Origin: Paenibacillus sp. LHD-117
GTDB lineage: Bacteria; Bacillota; Bacilli; Paenibacillales; Paenibacillaceae
Direction: 5' to 3'
Length of the DNA stretch: 52,331 nucleotides
Assembly (NCBI RefSeq): GCF_030929555.1
Contig: NZ_JAVFVT010000049.1
Coordinates: 1 to 52,331 of the forward strand
Part shown: in pieces, positions 15,127-23,831 of the stretch
How positions within the stretch are numbered: the stretch's first letter is position 1
Layout: each line of letters starts with the position of its first letter
Program-made: the position numbers and the translations under genes
Notes under the pieces: model-generated
Told to the model about the DNA's origin: nothing
Seen by the model: only the letters and a program-made list of their open reading frames with translations
The model's database searches: none

Positions 15127-17130
15127 TTAAGTTTTCAAGAAAAACGTTGCGTCCTGCTGATCTAATACATTGTTAATAGAAGTAATATACAACAGACCAT
15201 TCATGTGCCGGATATACTGTCCTGGGAAGTTATAGGATTCGAACGACGCCGCGTTACCGTGCGAGAAGCCCGTGCGGAGTCTCCAGGTTGCGTCGTTCTT
15301 GAACAACGTCGTGCCGTTATTCGCCTCCATCCATATTTCCCCATTCTTATGTCTCAAAAAATGTCCCGGGAAATTAACGGATTCGATGGAGATTGCTGTG
15401 GCATTGGCCAAACCAGGAACGATTTTCCATTGGGAGTCCGCGATATACTGACTTCCGTTCGTTTTTCCTCTGCCGCTCTCATGACGAATGTAACTGCCCG
15501 GGAAGTTGTAGGCTGCCAGCTGGTTTATCGGAGTTTCGACGTCGATGCGTACCGCTTTCCACCGCTGCGTATCGAGGCCGTTCGCGGTCCATTGGATCAG
15601 TTGGGTCCCCGCCGGCGCCCCTCCTCCGGCATTGTCGACCATCAAACCGCTGTGCTCGTTCATGATGGTGTAGAAACCGCCGCCCGAATACGCAAATTTC
15701 CAGCGCTGCGTATCGAGAAAGTTATCCGTCCATTGGTTGATCGTCGTGCCGGGAGCCGTCGCGCCGTTCGGATCGTCCCAGACGAGATTGTTGTTCAAGT
15801 TCATCACACGGAAAAAGCCGTTGCTCCGATAGTCCGCTCGGAACCATTGCGTGTTCAAACCGAGATCGTTCCACTGGATCAGTCTCGTTCCTACTGGAGA
15901 ACCTCCGCCCGCGTTATCGATGACAAGCCCGTTGTTCTGGTTGATGAATTTGTACGTCGCGCCCGACACCAACGCCGAATCGCCGTTCATCTGAGCGACG
16001 TTTGCGCGAATTTCGTTTCGGCTGCCGACTTTGACGGTATTGACTTCAAGCAGCATTGAATTGTTAAGCGGGATGAGCGTACCGCTCCAGCCGGCGGGCG
16101 TATTCTGATTGCTTCCGGCCACCGTCAGCGGAGCGTCGACCAGCGACCAGGTCGCGCCGTTATCTGCGCTCGTGAACATTTGGTTTTGATTCTGTACGAC
16201 GTCGGTCATGCCCCGCACATAAAACCGGCCGTTCGCGCTTCCATCGTCGATGTACGCGATCTCCGGAGCTTGCGACGCGCGGTAAATGCCGGTGCCGACA
16301 AGAGTGCCAAGCGCGGATGGAGTCCCCCAGTTTATGCCGTCGGACGACGTCTTGAACCGGACGGCGCCTTCGGGAGCCGCCCCGAAATGCTCGTAGAACA
16401 TATAATAAGTACCGTTCTTATGTTTCACGACTCGAGGCATGCCCGGGCGTGCGCCCCAATTCGTATTGTCGCCGATGATGAGGCTGTAATTGCCCCACGT
16501 CAAGCCGCCGTCGGACGAAGTTTCCAGAGCGATCGCCTGATTGTAGCCAAGCTGCCGTTCGTCCGAATAGTAGCAGATTAACCGTCCGTCGCTCGAGACC
16601 GCGAACTCCGGCTCCCACGTATGATGCGTGCCGTATCCGCCTTGAGCAGCCAGATTGGAATGCAGCTGCCATGTTGCGCCGTTGTCCGTGCTTCGCCAAA
16701 TATGGATCGTATACGCCGCTCCGACGCCCCAATCGGATGATGCGAACAGAAGCGTCCCCGCCGGATAGCTGCCGAGCTGCTGCGGCAATACATACAGTGT
16801 CGTCATCGCCTGCTGATCGCGGTTTAAGCCGTAGTTGTTCGGATCGATCTGCGAAAGGTACGACCAAGTTGCGCCATTATCCGTGCTGCGGTAAAAGTTG
16901 AATGGCTGCATCCCGGCCCATCCCGAGTTGACGGGAAACTTCGTGGTGAACGTGGCCAGAATATTTCCGTTGCCGAGCTTGACCGCCCGCGCGTAATATG
17001 GCTCCGGCTGCGATGCGTTGCTGTAAATGACCGAGCCGGTCGCAGCTGCATGCGCAGAGCCAATAACGAACACTTGAAGCAGTAATAGAAGCGCAAGCGA
17101 TAGTACAAATAATCGATTCCTTTTTTTCAC
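15127..17130 (-). CDS. Secreted BNR-fold glycosidase with ricin-type and AbfB modules, probable exo-arabinanase
   Basis: About 667 aa. GTG at 17130 follows GGGAGG by 7 nt; an upstream ATG at 17154 would place that ribosome site inside the gene. Signal peptide: NRLFVLSLALLLLLQVFVI to AHAA. Residues about 30-380 form a six-bladed propeller with BNR/Asp-box repeats (YRSTDNGATWSYL, WRSTDNGATWQLH, TSSDGGLTW, TSADNGATWSL). Next comes a ricin-type trefoil with repeated QW motifs (LIQWNDLGLNTQW, QRWKF), then an AbfB/CBM42-like module (YNFPGSYIRH, VNFPGHFLRH, YNFPGQYIRH). This architecture fits GH93 exo-1,5-alpha-L-arabinanase, with AbfB binding arabinose side chains; sialidase-like activity is the less likely alternative. 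It ends the arabinan operon and acts outside the cell. Confidence 0.8.
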   Translation of the reverse strand: MKKRNRLFVLSLALLLLLQVFVIGSAHAAATGSVIYSNASQPEPYYARAVKLGNGNILATFTTKFPVNSGWAGMQPFNFYRSTDNGATWSYLSQIDPNNYGLNRDQQAMTTLYVLPQQLGSYPAGTLLFASSDWGVGAAYTIHIWRSTDNGATWQLHSNLAAQGGYGTHHTWEPEFAVSSDGRLICYYSDERQLGYNQAIALETSSDGGLTWGNYSLIIGDNTNWGARPGMPRVVKHKNGTYYMFYEHFGAAPEGAVRFKTSSDGINWGTPSALGTLVGTGIYRASQAPEIAYIDDGSANGRFYVRGMTDVVQNQNQMFTSADNGATWSLVDAPLTVAGSNQNTPAGWSGTLIPLNNSMLLEVNTVKVGSRNEIRANVAQMNGDSALVSGATYKFINQNNGLVIDNAGGGSPVGTRLIQWNDLGLNTQWFRADYRSNGFFRVMNLNNNLVWDDPNGATAPGTTINQWTDNFLDTQRWKFAYSGGGFYTIMNEHSGLMVDNAGGGAPAGTQLIQWTANGLDTQRWKAVRIDVETPINQLAAYNFPGSYIRHESGRGKTNGSQYIADSQWKIVPGLANATAISIESVNFPGHFLRHKNGEIWMEANNGTTLFKNDATWRLRTGFSHGNAASFESYNFPGQYIRHMNGLLYITSINNVLDQQDATFFLKT

Positions 17131-17187
17131 GACTATTCCTCCCTTGGCATTCATGATTATGGTTCATTCCGTTCGCATACGTTTTCC

Positions 17188-18249
17188 CTAATGGTTTGTT
17201 ACCGGCCCGTCCTGCTGCATGGCCGAGCTCGGACCGCTGCCATCGTGAATAATCGGCCATCCGTCTTTCCACTCGATTCGGTCGAGCATCAATACGCGGC
17301 CGGAAGTCGAAACATCTTTTAAGTTGTAAGCATGGTAAAGCAGCCAGTCCACTCCCGCTTCATCCTGAATAACGGCGTTATGGCCTGGAGCCAGAAAGTT
17401 TTCGTTTTTCTCCAGCATCGGGTTGTTCGGATACGCCTCGAACGGACCTTCAGGGGATTGGGCGCGCGCGACCATAACCGCATAATGTGCGGTCTGGCCG
17501 CTATTGTCCATACAGCAATAATCGCCGGAATAGAACATGTAATAATAATCGTCGCGTTTCACTACCCATGGCCCTTCTACCAGAGCGTCATACATTTCCC
17601 GGCTTTGCACGCCCGAATAGACGACGGCTTTCTCCTCCCCGATCACACTAAATCCGTCGTCGGCGAGCTGTTGTACGTAAATCGGCTGTTTATCCGAACC
17701 CCAATATAAATACCGTTTCCCGTCGCCGTCATCCAGCACGAAAGGATCGATCTTCTCGAATCCCGTTCCCCACACGACCGGCCCGCCGTAGTCCTTATAA
17801 GGACCTAACGGATGATCCGCGACAGCGACGCCAATCCCCATCCCTTTCAGCGGATCGCCGTCATTCACTTTGGTCGAGTAGTACACATAATATTTGTCAT
17901 TGTAGAAGGTTAGATGAGGCGCCCACATGTAGTCGTACGTCGCCCAGGAGGGAACCTGCTCTACCGTGAATACCGATCCTTTCATCTCCCAATGGACCAA
18001 ATCCTTAGAGCGCAAGATCGGCAACGGAATAAAAGATCCTTCATACTGACTTTGCGTCGTAACGGCGTAATAATAACCGTCCTCCGCCTTTATCACTGTC
18101 GGGTCCGGCGCATCGTGTTCAAACACCGGATTGGTATACGCCGTCTTGACACCCTGCTGCTCCTCATATAGATAAAATCTCCACGCCGCCAGGGATATGA
18201 CGACAATGACGAGGAGCAGGGCCGCAAGCGTCATTCTGATTCGCCGCAT
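17188..18249 (-). CDS. GH43-family glycosidase with N-terminal membrane anchor
   Basis: About 353 aa. An N-terminal hydrophobic segment (MTLAALLLVIVVISLAAW) without a Cys lipobox suggests a signal anchor or uncleaved signal. The five-bladed GH43 propeller shows the three acidic positions: Asp in HDAPDPTVI (base), Asp in KIDPFVL (pKa modulator) and Glu in LVEGPWV (acid). ATG at 18249 follows GGGAG, which lies across the end of the preceding GH43 gene (stop at 18254). The likely substrate is arabinan or arabinoxylan oligosaccharides at the outer face. It is co-transcribed with the transporter and two other hydrolases. Confidence 0.85.
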   Translation of the reverse strand: MRRIRMTLAALLLVIVVISLAAWRFYLYEEQQGVKTAYTNPVFEHDAPDPTVIKAEDGYYYAVTTQSQYEGSFIPLPILRSKDLVHWEMKGSVFTVEQVPSWATYDYMWAPHLTFYNDKYYVYYSTKVNDGDPLKGMGIGVAVADHPLGPYKDYGGPVVWGTGFEKIDPFVLDDGDGKRYLYWGSDKQPIYVQQLADDGFSVIGEEKAVVYSGVQSREMYDALVEGPWVVKRDDYYYMFYSGDYCCMDNSGQTAHYAVMVARAQSPEGPFEAYPNNPMLEKNENFLAPGHNAVIQDEAGVDWLLYHAYNLKDVSTSGRVLMLDRIEWKDGWPIIHDGSGPSSAMQQDGPVTNH

Positions 18250-18253
18250 ACGC

Positions 18254-19213
18254 TCATTCTCCCGACGGAACGGGACACTCGGTATCGGAGGGAACCGGCT
18301 TGCCGAAATCAGGGTACCCTTCTGCCGTCCAACTGAACTTTTGCATCCGGGGCTGTCTCAATTCCATGCCGCCTTCCGATTTCGGAATCGCGTGATAGAC
18401 GATCCAATCCTCGAGGCCGTCGGGCGATTGCGTAAAGCTATTGTGTCCAGGAGCGTATATGCCGGTTTCCGTACACTTCGCGAATACCGGACGTTCGCTT
18501 TTGGTCCAAGACTTCGGATCGAGAAGATCGCTCCCCTCGTCGGCTACGAGCATGCCTAACGAATAATCGTCCGACCAAGTCGTGCTAGCGGAGTATATAA
18601 GGAAAACCTTGCCGTTTCTTACGAGGAAACACGGCCCTTCGTTGATCGCCATTCCGCCTTGCTTCTCCCATTCGTATTCCGGTTTCGTCAACAACACTTC
18701 GGGCCCGGTCAGCGTCCATGGATTTTCCATCAAGGAAGCGTAGATCGCAGAACCGTAATCGGGAAAATGCCCGTAACCTGCATACATGAAATACAGATTT
18801 CCGCCATGCTCCAGAACCGTCCCGTCCAGACCCGGCAACGCAACATTGACGGCGCCTTTTTCCGTCCATATCCCTTTCGTTGGATCATCGCTTTCGTTTT
18901 CCAAAACATAAATTTTGCGGCCTGCATCTCCGCTCCCGTCACTTGCCGTAAAGTAGACGTACCACTTTCCTTGGATGAAGTGAATCTCCGGCGCCCACAA
19001 GTCCCGGCTGCCCGGACCTTCTTCAGGCGGAAGCCATATCGTTGTTTTGGGCGAAAGGGCAACTCCGCTCATCGATGGGGATCTGTGCAGATCCAGCCGA
19101 TCACCGCATGTTACCATAAAGTAGTAGCAACCGTCAGAATGCCGATACATCCACGGATCCGCACCGCTGGCCATTATCGGATTGCGAAAAGTCTTGTTCG
19201 TCGTAAATCTCAA
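18254..19213 (-). CDS. GH43-family glycosidase, cytoplasmic
   Basis: About 319 aa with no signal peptide, so it probably acts in the cytoplasm on imported oligosaccharides. GH43 acidic positions are visible: Asp in SGADPWMYR, Asp in PGLDGTVL and Glu in NEGPCFLVR. A GHNSFTQSPDG segment near the C-terminus is typical of arabinofuranosidase-type members. ATG at 19213 follows GGGGGAG by 11 nt. It lies between the permease genes and the anchored GH43, suggesting successive outside and inside cleavage. Alpha-L-arabinofuranosidase is the most likely activity; beta-xylosidase is possible. Confidence 0.85.
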   Translation of the reverse strand: MRFTTNKTFRNPIMASGADPWMYRHSDGCYYFMVTCGDRLDLHRSPSMSGVALSPKTTIWLPPEEGPGSRDLWAPEIHFIQGKWYVYFTASDGSGDAGRKIYVLENESDDPTKGIWTEKGAVNVALPGLDGTVLEHGGNLYFMYAGYGHFPDYGSAIYASLMENPWTLTGPEVLLTKPEYEWEKQGGMAINEGPCFLVRNGKVFLIYSASTTWSDDYSLGMLVADEGSDLLDPKSWTKSERPVFAKCTETGIYAPGHNSFTQSPDGLEDWIVYHAIPKSEGGMELRQPRMQKFSWTAEGYPDFGKPVPSDTECPVPSGE

Positions 19214-19229
19214 TCTGTTCTCCCCCTGA

Positions 19230-20096
19230 CTATCCTTTCATTCCTGTCAATGTGATGCCCTCAACGAAATAGCGCTGCGCGAAGAAAAACAATAATACGG
19301 TCGGAATCAACGCAAGCACCGACCCCGCCATAATGTAAGTCCACTGCGCATTGTAGAACCCTTGGAAGGACGCGAGTACAAGCTGAAGGGTAAATTTATT
19401 CGGACTGTTGATATAGATCAACGGGCCGAGAAAGTCGTTGTACCCCCCCAAAAAACCGAATATACCTTGAGCGACCAAAGCGGGTTTCGATAGCGGTAAA
19501 ATAATTTTGATAAAAATTTGAATCGGATTCAGCCCATCCATCATCGCAGCGTCTTCGAGTTCCGAAGGAATGGTCATAAAAAACTGCCTTAGAAAAAACA
19601 CCGCCGCAGCAGCTCCGAACATCCCGGGAATCATAAGCGGAAGCCAGCTGTCCACCCATCCGATCGATTTGTACAAAATAAAAGTAGGAATCATCGTAAC
19701 GACGCCCGGAATCATCATCGTAGCAAGCAGCATGACAAACAGTACGTTTCGTGCCGGGAAATGAATGCGCGCGAATGCATATGCAGCGAGCGCGCTCGTA
19801 AACAAACCGATAAAAGTCGTCGGGACAATAATAATCATGGTGTTCATAAAACCATGAAGGAGATTGGCTTCTCCTAACACAAACAAATAATTGCTCCATT
19901 CAAAATTTGCGGGAATCCATTTCGGCGGCAGTTCGAAAACAGCACCTTCTTCTTTTAACGAGGTGGATAACATCCATAGGAATGGAACGGCCATCACTAT
20001 GGCTCCGCAGATCAAAAACAAGTAAGCCGAAGCTTTCCGCAACCGATTGTTCGCTCTTTTCCTTGAATATCTCTCGCCAATCGCGGTATTCGACAT
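19230..20096 (-). CDS. Carbohydrate ABC transporter permease (MalG/AraQ type)
   Basis: About 288 aa with six membrane helices. It has the EAA loop that contacts the ATPase (LEDAAMMDGLNPIQIFIKI, then LPLSKP) and ends EGITLTGMKG, as MalG-type permeases do. ATG at 20096 follows AGGAGG by 8 nt. It pairs with the permease just upstream (13-bp gap) and the binding protein at 22433. No ATPase gene is present, so a shared MsmX-type ATPase from elsewhere is expected, as for AraNPQ of B. subtilis. Confidence 0.9.
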   Translation of the reverse strand: MSNTAIGERYSRKRANNRLRKASAYLFLICGAIVMAVPFLWMLSTSLKEEGAVFELPPKWIPANFEWSNYLFVLGEANLLHGFMNTMIIIVPTTFIGLFTSALAAYAFARIHFPARNVLFVMLLATMMIPGVVTMIPTFILYKSIGWVDSWLPLMIPGMFGAAAAVFFLRQFFMTIPSELEDAAMMDGLNPIQIFIKIILPLSKPALVAQGIFGFLGGYNDFLGPLIYINSPNKFTLQLVLASFQGFYNAQWTYIMAGSVLALIPTVLLFFFAQRYFVEGITLTGMKG

Positions 20097-20108
20097 TTGC
20101 TTTTCCTC

Positions 20109-20984
20109 CTATTCGTAATGCACCCAGCGACGAGACAACCGGAAATTAAGAAGCGTGATCGCCATAAGCAAAATGCCGAGCACCCATGCCATAGCCGATG
20201 CATATCCCATTTCCATATAGCGGAACGCGTTCTGGAACAAGTAATACACAATCGTAGTTGTCGAGTAATTAGGTCCGCCTTCGGTCATAATTTGAAATCT
20301 CGGGAAGTCCTGCATCGCGCTAATGATCGAAGTGATCAGAATAAATAATGTTGTAGGCGAAATACACGGAATCGTAATTTTCAGGAACCGCTGCCACCCG
20401 CTTGCTCCGTCAATTTCCGCCGCTTCGTAAAGACTGCCCGGCACTCCTTGAAGCGCCGCCAAATACAAGACCATGTTAAAGCCGAGACCTGCCCATACGC
20501 CTTGAATAATCATGGCCGGCATTGCCCAGCTTTCGCTACTAAGCCATGCGGGGCCTGTGATGCCGAACCAGCCGAGGAAGTTGTTCAACAATCCGTAATC
20601 CGCATTAAAGATCCATTTCCATAACAAAGTCATGGCAACGACAGAGCTGATCGTCGGCATAAAAAAGGCCGTTCGAAAGAAACGGATGCCGACTATTTTT
20701 TGATTCAAAGCGATTGCGATCGCAAGCGACAGTATCATCCCGAACGGGATGGAAAGAGCAGAGTACACGGTATTGCGCAAAGTTTTCCAAAATAGCGGGT
20801 CATTGAAAAGCAGTCGGCCGTAATTGTCGGTCCCCGTCATTTCCGGCGCGCGGTAACCGCTGTACTCGGTAAAGCTGACGTATACCGAAAAACAGATCGG
20901 AATCAAAGAAAAAAGCAGAAAGCCCAAAATCGGGGCAGAGATGAAGGCATACGCCCACACATACATTTTCCGTTTGTTGCTCAC
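20109..20984 (-). CDS. Carbohydrate ABC transporter permease (MalF/AraP type)
   Basis: About 291 aa with six membrane helices and the EAA loop EAAEIDGASGWQRFLKITIP. I chose GTG at 20984 because GGAGG lies 6 nt upstream. The 22 codons of open frame before it have no hydrophobic or conserved content. It forms the membrane channel with the MalG-type partner downstream. Confidence 0.9.
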   Translation of the reverse strand: MSNKRKMYVWAYAFISAPILGFLLFSLIPICFSVYVSFTEYSGYRAPEMTGTDNYGRLLFNDPLFWKTLRNTVYSALSIPFGMILSLAIAIALNQKIVGIRFFRTAFFMPTISSVVAMTLLWKWIFNADYGLLNNFLGWFGITGPAWLSSESWAMPAMIIQGVWAGLGFNMVLYLAALQGVPGSLYEAAEIDGASGWQRFLKITIPCISPTTLFILITSIISAMQDFPRFQIMTEGGPNYSTTTIVYYLFQNAFRYMEMGYASAMAWVLGILLMAITLLNFRLSRRWVHYE

Positions 20985-21059
20985 ATCCACCCTCCTCCAA
21001 TACTGCGGGAACAAGGGAGGAGCTTTATGTATGCCCCTCTCCCGTTCCAAAGCTATGTT

Positions 21060-22433
21060 CTATTTAAATATGGCCGGATTGCCTTCCTTGATCGCTTGAT
21101 CGATCTTCGGCTTCAGTTCGTTTAACAATTCGGCGGCCGGCCGTTTGGCTTCCCACATCGGACCCAAATTTTGATTCAACATATCCCACCATTTGGCGTT
21201 CGGCAAGTTAGTCCAAGGACCCGGGATTTGATTTTCCGCCGCTTTAATGAACACTTCCGCATGCTCCGGCTTTTGTCCGGGTTGAAGGAAGACATCGGAG
21301 TTCGCCATCGACTTGAAGCTCGGAATCGCGAAGCCCATAAGCGACTGTTCCTTCTGCCCTTCCGGTCCGCCCAAATATTCCACGAGCTCGTAAGCCGCTT
21401 CCGCATGTTTTGTTTTGCTGTAAATACCGATTCCGACAGAACCGCTCCAGCCGCTCCATTGTCCGTTCGCAGGCAAAGGTGCGACATCCCAGTCGAAACT
21501 CAACTTGCGGTAAGTCGGAACCATCCAGCGCCCTTGAATCATCATCGCAAGTTTGCCGGTCTCGAACATCTGACCGTCATTCATCGCTTTCAGCGCCCGG
21601 CTGTCAGGTACGACCTTATGTTTGTGCGCCAGGTCAACCGCAAATTGCAGAGCATCCGAAGCTTCCTTGCCGTTCAGCAAAAATTCCTTCCGGTCGTCGC
21701 TCAAAAACTTGCCGCCGTTGCCAAGCACGAATCCTTCCCACCAAATCGGACCCATTCCGTATTGCTCGACTTTTTCGCCTTTTTTTACGGTCAGCTTCTG
21801 CGCTGTTTCCAGCAGCTGATCGAATGTCATTGGCGTATCGGCGCTTGGGAAAGGCACATTCATTTTGTTGAACAGATCTTTGTTGTAATACAGCACTGTC
21901 GGGCCGATATCCTTCGGCAATGCGTAGAGCGGTCCCTGCCCGATGACGGCGCCGTCGTAACGATAACGAATCAATGAAGACTCCCACATATCGGCCTTAT
22001 CGATATTGCTTGCATCTACGTAATCTTCGATTGGCAGCAATAGGTCTTGGCTTACCCAACGTCCGAAGTCGCCATCAGGCACATAAAAGACGTCCGGGGC
22101 ATCGCCTCCGGCCAAAATCGTATTCATCTTGCCTACATAGTCTTGCGGAATATGCAAGTATTCAACTTTGATGTTTGGATTTTTTGTTTCAAAGTCTTTA
22201 ATTAATTTCGTGAATACTTCCTTCTCCGTCGGATCGCCCCAGCCTGCGAATTTAATTTTCACGGGCGCGGCTTCAGGAGTTGTGCCCCCGTCCGACGTAC
22301 TGTCGCTTGCGCTTGGTTCGGAACTTGAAGTCGAGGCCTTATTATCGTCGTTACCAGTTGCGCATCCAACGGTGCTGCCGAACAATACCATCAACGCGGC
22401 AACGGCCCCTACTCTTTTTCTCCATTGATTCAT
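21060..22433 (-). CDS. Extracellular solute-binding lipoprotein, family 1 (arabino-oligosaccharide type)
   Basis: About 457 aa. ATG at 22433 follows AAGGAG by 9 nt; a further 54 upstream codons are open but non-coding in character. The lipobox is LFGSTVGC, with the acylated Cys followed by a Ser/Thr-rich linker. The mature protein shows family 1 features (KIKFAGWGDPTEKEVF, ILAGGDAPDVFYVP, MMIQGRWMVP, GFAIPSFKS). It delivers oligosaccharide to the two permeases. The first gene of the operon, it lies behind a consensus promoter with an overlapping CcpA site. Confidence 0.9.
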   Translation of the reverse strand: MNQWRKRVGAVAALMVLFGSTVGCATGNDDNKASTSSSEPSASDSTSDGGTTPEAAPVKIKFAGWGDPTEKEVFTKLIKDFETKNPNIKVEYLHIPQDYVGKMNTILAGGDAPDVFYVPDGDFGRWVSQDLLLPIEDYVDASNIDKADMWESSLIRYRYDGAVIGQGPLYALPKDIGPTVLYYNKDLFNKMNVPFPSADTPMTFDQLLETAQKLTVKKGEKVEQYGMGPIWWEGFVLGNGGKFLSDDRKEFLLNGKEASDALQFAVDLAHKHKVVPDSRALKAMNDGQMFETGKLAMMIQGRWMVPTYRKLSFDWDVAPLPANGQWSGWSGSVGIGIYSKTKHAEAAYELVEYLGGPEGQKEQSLMGFAIPSFKSMANSDVFLQPGQKPEHAEVFIKAAENQIPGPWTNLPNAKWWDMLNQNLGPMWEAKRPAAELLNELKPKIDQAIKEGNPAIFK

Positions 22434-22580
22434 AAGATTGATCTCCTTCACTTTAATTTTTCGAAACAGATTGTTTGTTTTAATTAATAATTGCTTGACC
22501 ATTCCAATAACTTTGTTGCTTTTCACCCCCCATTTTGTTTGGAATGTTTTATTTCCCCTTCGCTTCTGAACCAAAACACT

Positions 22581-22601
22581 CATCTTTTTGTACACGCATC
22601 A
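22581..22601. promoter_or_regulatory. Motif shared with regulator promoter (copy 1)
   Basis: C-N-TCTTTTTGTACA-NNN-ATCA occurs here and again at 23727-23747, matching at 17 of 21 positions. This copy lies about 7-27 bp downstream of the predicted transcription start of the transporter operon, where a bound repressor would block elongation or initiation. It is a candidate site for the adjacent HTH regulator. Confidence 0.5.
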
Positions 22602-22614
22602 CGTTACAAAACAG

Positions 22615-22643
22615 ATTATATGTTCAAAATAATATCCTGTCAA
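22615..22643 (-). promoter_or_regulatory. Consensus sigma-A promoter of the arabinan operon
   Basis: On the minus strand TTGACA (22638-22643), exactly 17 bp, then TATAAT (22615-22620). Both hexamers are perfect consensus. Such a strong promoter normally needs repression, and two candidate repressor sites are present. Confidence 0.85.
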
Positions 22644-22651
22644 CGCTTTCA
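22638..22651. promoter_or_regulatory. cre site (CcpA) over the -35 box
   Basis: Minus-strand TGAAAGCGTTGACA fits the cre consensus TGWNANCGNTNWCA at every fixed position and includes the -35 hexamer. CcpA with HPr-Ser-P binding here would block RNA polymerase when preferred sugars are present. Confidence 0.75.
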
Positions 22652-22675
22652 AACAATATTTTTATTATTAATAAC

Positions 22676-22703
22676 AAAAAAATAAGCGCAAAAGCGCTTA
22701 TTT
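22676..22703 (-). terminator. Terminator of the HTH regulator gene
   Basis: AAATAAGCGC and GCGCTTATTT form a perfect 10-bp stem with a 4-nt loop. On the minus strand the T-run continues through TTTTTTTG. It lies 26 bp past the stop at 22729. Confidence 0.85.
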
Positions 22704-22728
22704 GAACAACATATTTGTTTCATTCGTT

Positions 22729-23667
22729 TTATTGTTCCTCTTTTGACTCGTAATGAAGCTTCATGATAATGTCCTGATCATAGTTTCCGAACCCGCGGCC
22801 GAATAAATTGAGGCCCCCTTTATGGACGGCGTCCGGTTTCACACCCAATTTAAAGCGGATATTGGAGTGCGAATCCATGTTCAGATCTTGTAAGGTAATG
22901 TCGGAAATTTTAGAATTATCAACCGTACTTTTGTGCTTGTCTACACGAAACGTTTTTAACAACCCGTATTGCGTGCTGCTGTCATGCCACCATTCCGGAT
23001 TATTTTTGCCTCGGCGATCGCCGAAATCGCCTGGAGAGGTCCATGTTCCGATCTCGACGTTATTCATCCAAATCGTGATATCCGATGGCCAGTCGTTATT
23101 AAAATTAGGCGCTTCAGAGCATATTTCCAATGAAAATTCGATTGCTTTCAAGTCGATGTCGCGCGGCAGCGAGCGAGGAAACCGATATTCGATCCACCCT
23201 TGTCTCAGCCAGATGATTTCCGCCGTCCTGCATTCGGGAACAAAGAAGCTGAACGGATCGTCCTCGGGAATAACCATCGACTCGGTATTCGCGATCCCGC
23301 AAGTCGGCTGCACGTCAATATCGACGAAATGGCCGATGGGCATTTCGATTTCGTAGACTTGATCCTTGTTTTTGTACCCCTTAATCGGATTTAGAATCAA
23401 TCTCACGTCGTCGAAATTCCTTTTGCATACTTTCATAGCGCCGCGGCTTGCCGGCAATATCTCGGTCAGAATAAGCCCTGCCTCTTCCAGCACCTTGACA
23501 TTGATGCCAGCCGTAGAAACAGGTATTCCCAGCTTTTCGCCGATCTCATTAATATTCATGTTGTTATAATTCAAAAGCAGTTTAATAATCTTCAGCCTAG
23601 TGTGGGACGACAGCGCATGCGCAACCTTTACTAGTTGATCCGGTTCATTGATAGAGAGTTCCAGCAT
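22729..23667 (-). CDS. ArsR-like winged-helix regulator with large C-terminal sensor-like domain
   Basis: Product of 312 aa. Residues about 10-95 form an ArsR-type winged helix (VKVAHALSSHTRLKIIKLLL, INEIGEKLGIPVSTAGINV, LEEAGLI). ArsR proteins normally end near 100-120 residues; here about 200 more follow, with Trp/Tyr-rich strands (IIWLRQGWIEYRFPRSL, DITIWMNNVEIGTW, NNPEWWHDSS) suggesting a beta-sandwich, perhaps sugar-binding. Cys residues exist (about 125 and 152) but no classical metal-binding motif. ATG at 23667 follows GGAG. It is read toward the arabinan operon but separated from it by a terminator. I infer a one-component sensor of the imported sugar; the ligand is unproven. Confidence 0.75.
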   Translation of the reverse strand: MLELSINEPDQLVKVAHALSSHTRLKIIKLLLNYNNMNINEIGEKLGIPVSTAGINVKVLEEAGLILTEILPASRGAMKVCKRNFDDVRLILNPIKGYKNKDQVYEIEMPIGHFVDIDVQPTCGIANTESMVIPEDDPFSFFVPECRTAEIIWLRQGWIEYRFPRSLPRDIDLKAIEFSLEICSEAPNFNNDWPSDITIWMNNVEIGTWTSPGDFGDRRGKNNPEWWHDSSTQYGLLKTFRVDKHKSTVDNSKISDITLQDLNMDSHSNIRFKLGVKPDAVHKGGLNLFGRGFGNYDQDIIMKLHYESKEEQ

Positions 23668-23726
23668 ATAGAGTTCTCCAATTATAATATAAATTATGTT
23701 ACTTATTATTTATTCTAAATGAATTA

Positions 23727-23747
23727 CCTCTTTTTGTACATAGATCA
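23727..23747. promoter_or_regulatory. Motif shared with arabinan operon promoter (copy 2)
   Basis: The same C-N-TCTTTTTGTACA-NNN-ATCA pattern as at 22581-22601 lies 60-80 bp upstream of the regulator's ATG. Its presence before both the regulator and its presumed target fits autoregulation. Confidence 0.5.
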
Positions 23748-23770
23748 TCTTATAATTGCCATCAAGCGTA

Positions 23771-23802
23771 AATAAAACCGCCCGGCTAGTGGCCGAGCGG
23801 TT
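23771..23802 (-). terminator. Terminator of galU
   Basis: On the minus strand AACCGCTCGGC and GCCGGGCGGTT pair around CACTA with one mismatch, followed by TTATTT. It lies about 30 bp past the galU stop. Confidence 0.75.
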
Positions 23803-23831
23803 CCGTTTAGTCGAAGCGGCTTACGCTTTCT

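Larger units (their letters stand above)
22434..22728. other. Promoter region of the arabinan operon
   Basis: This 295-bp gap holds, reading along the minus strand, the terminator of the upstream regulator gene (22676-22703), the cre site and sigma-A promoter (22615-22651), the motif shared with the regulator's own promoter (22581-22601), and an untranslated leader of about 170 nt. Confidence 0.7.
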
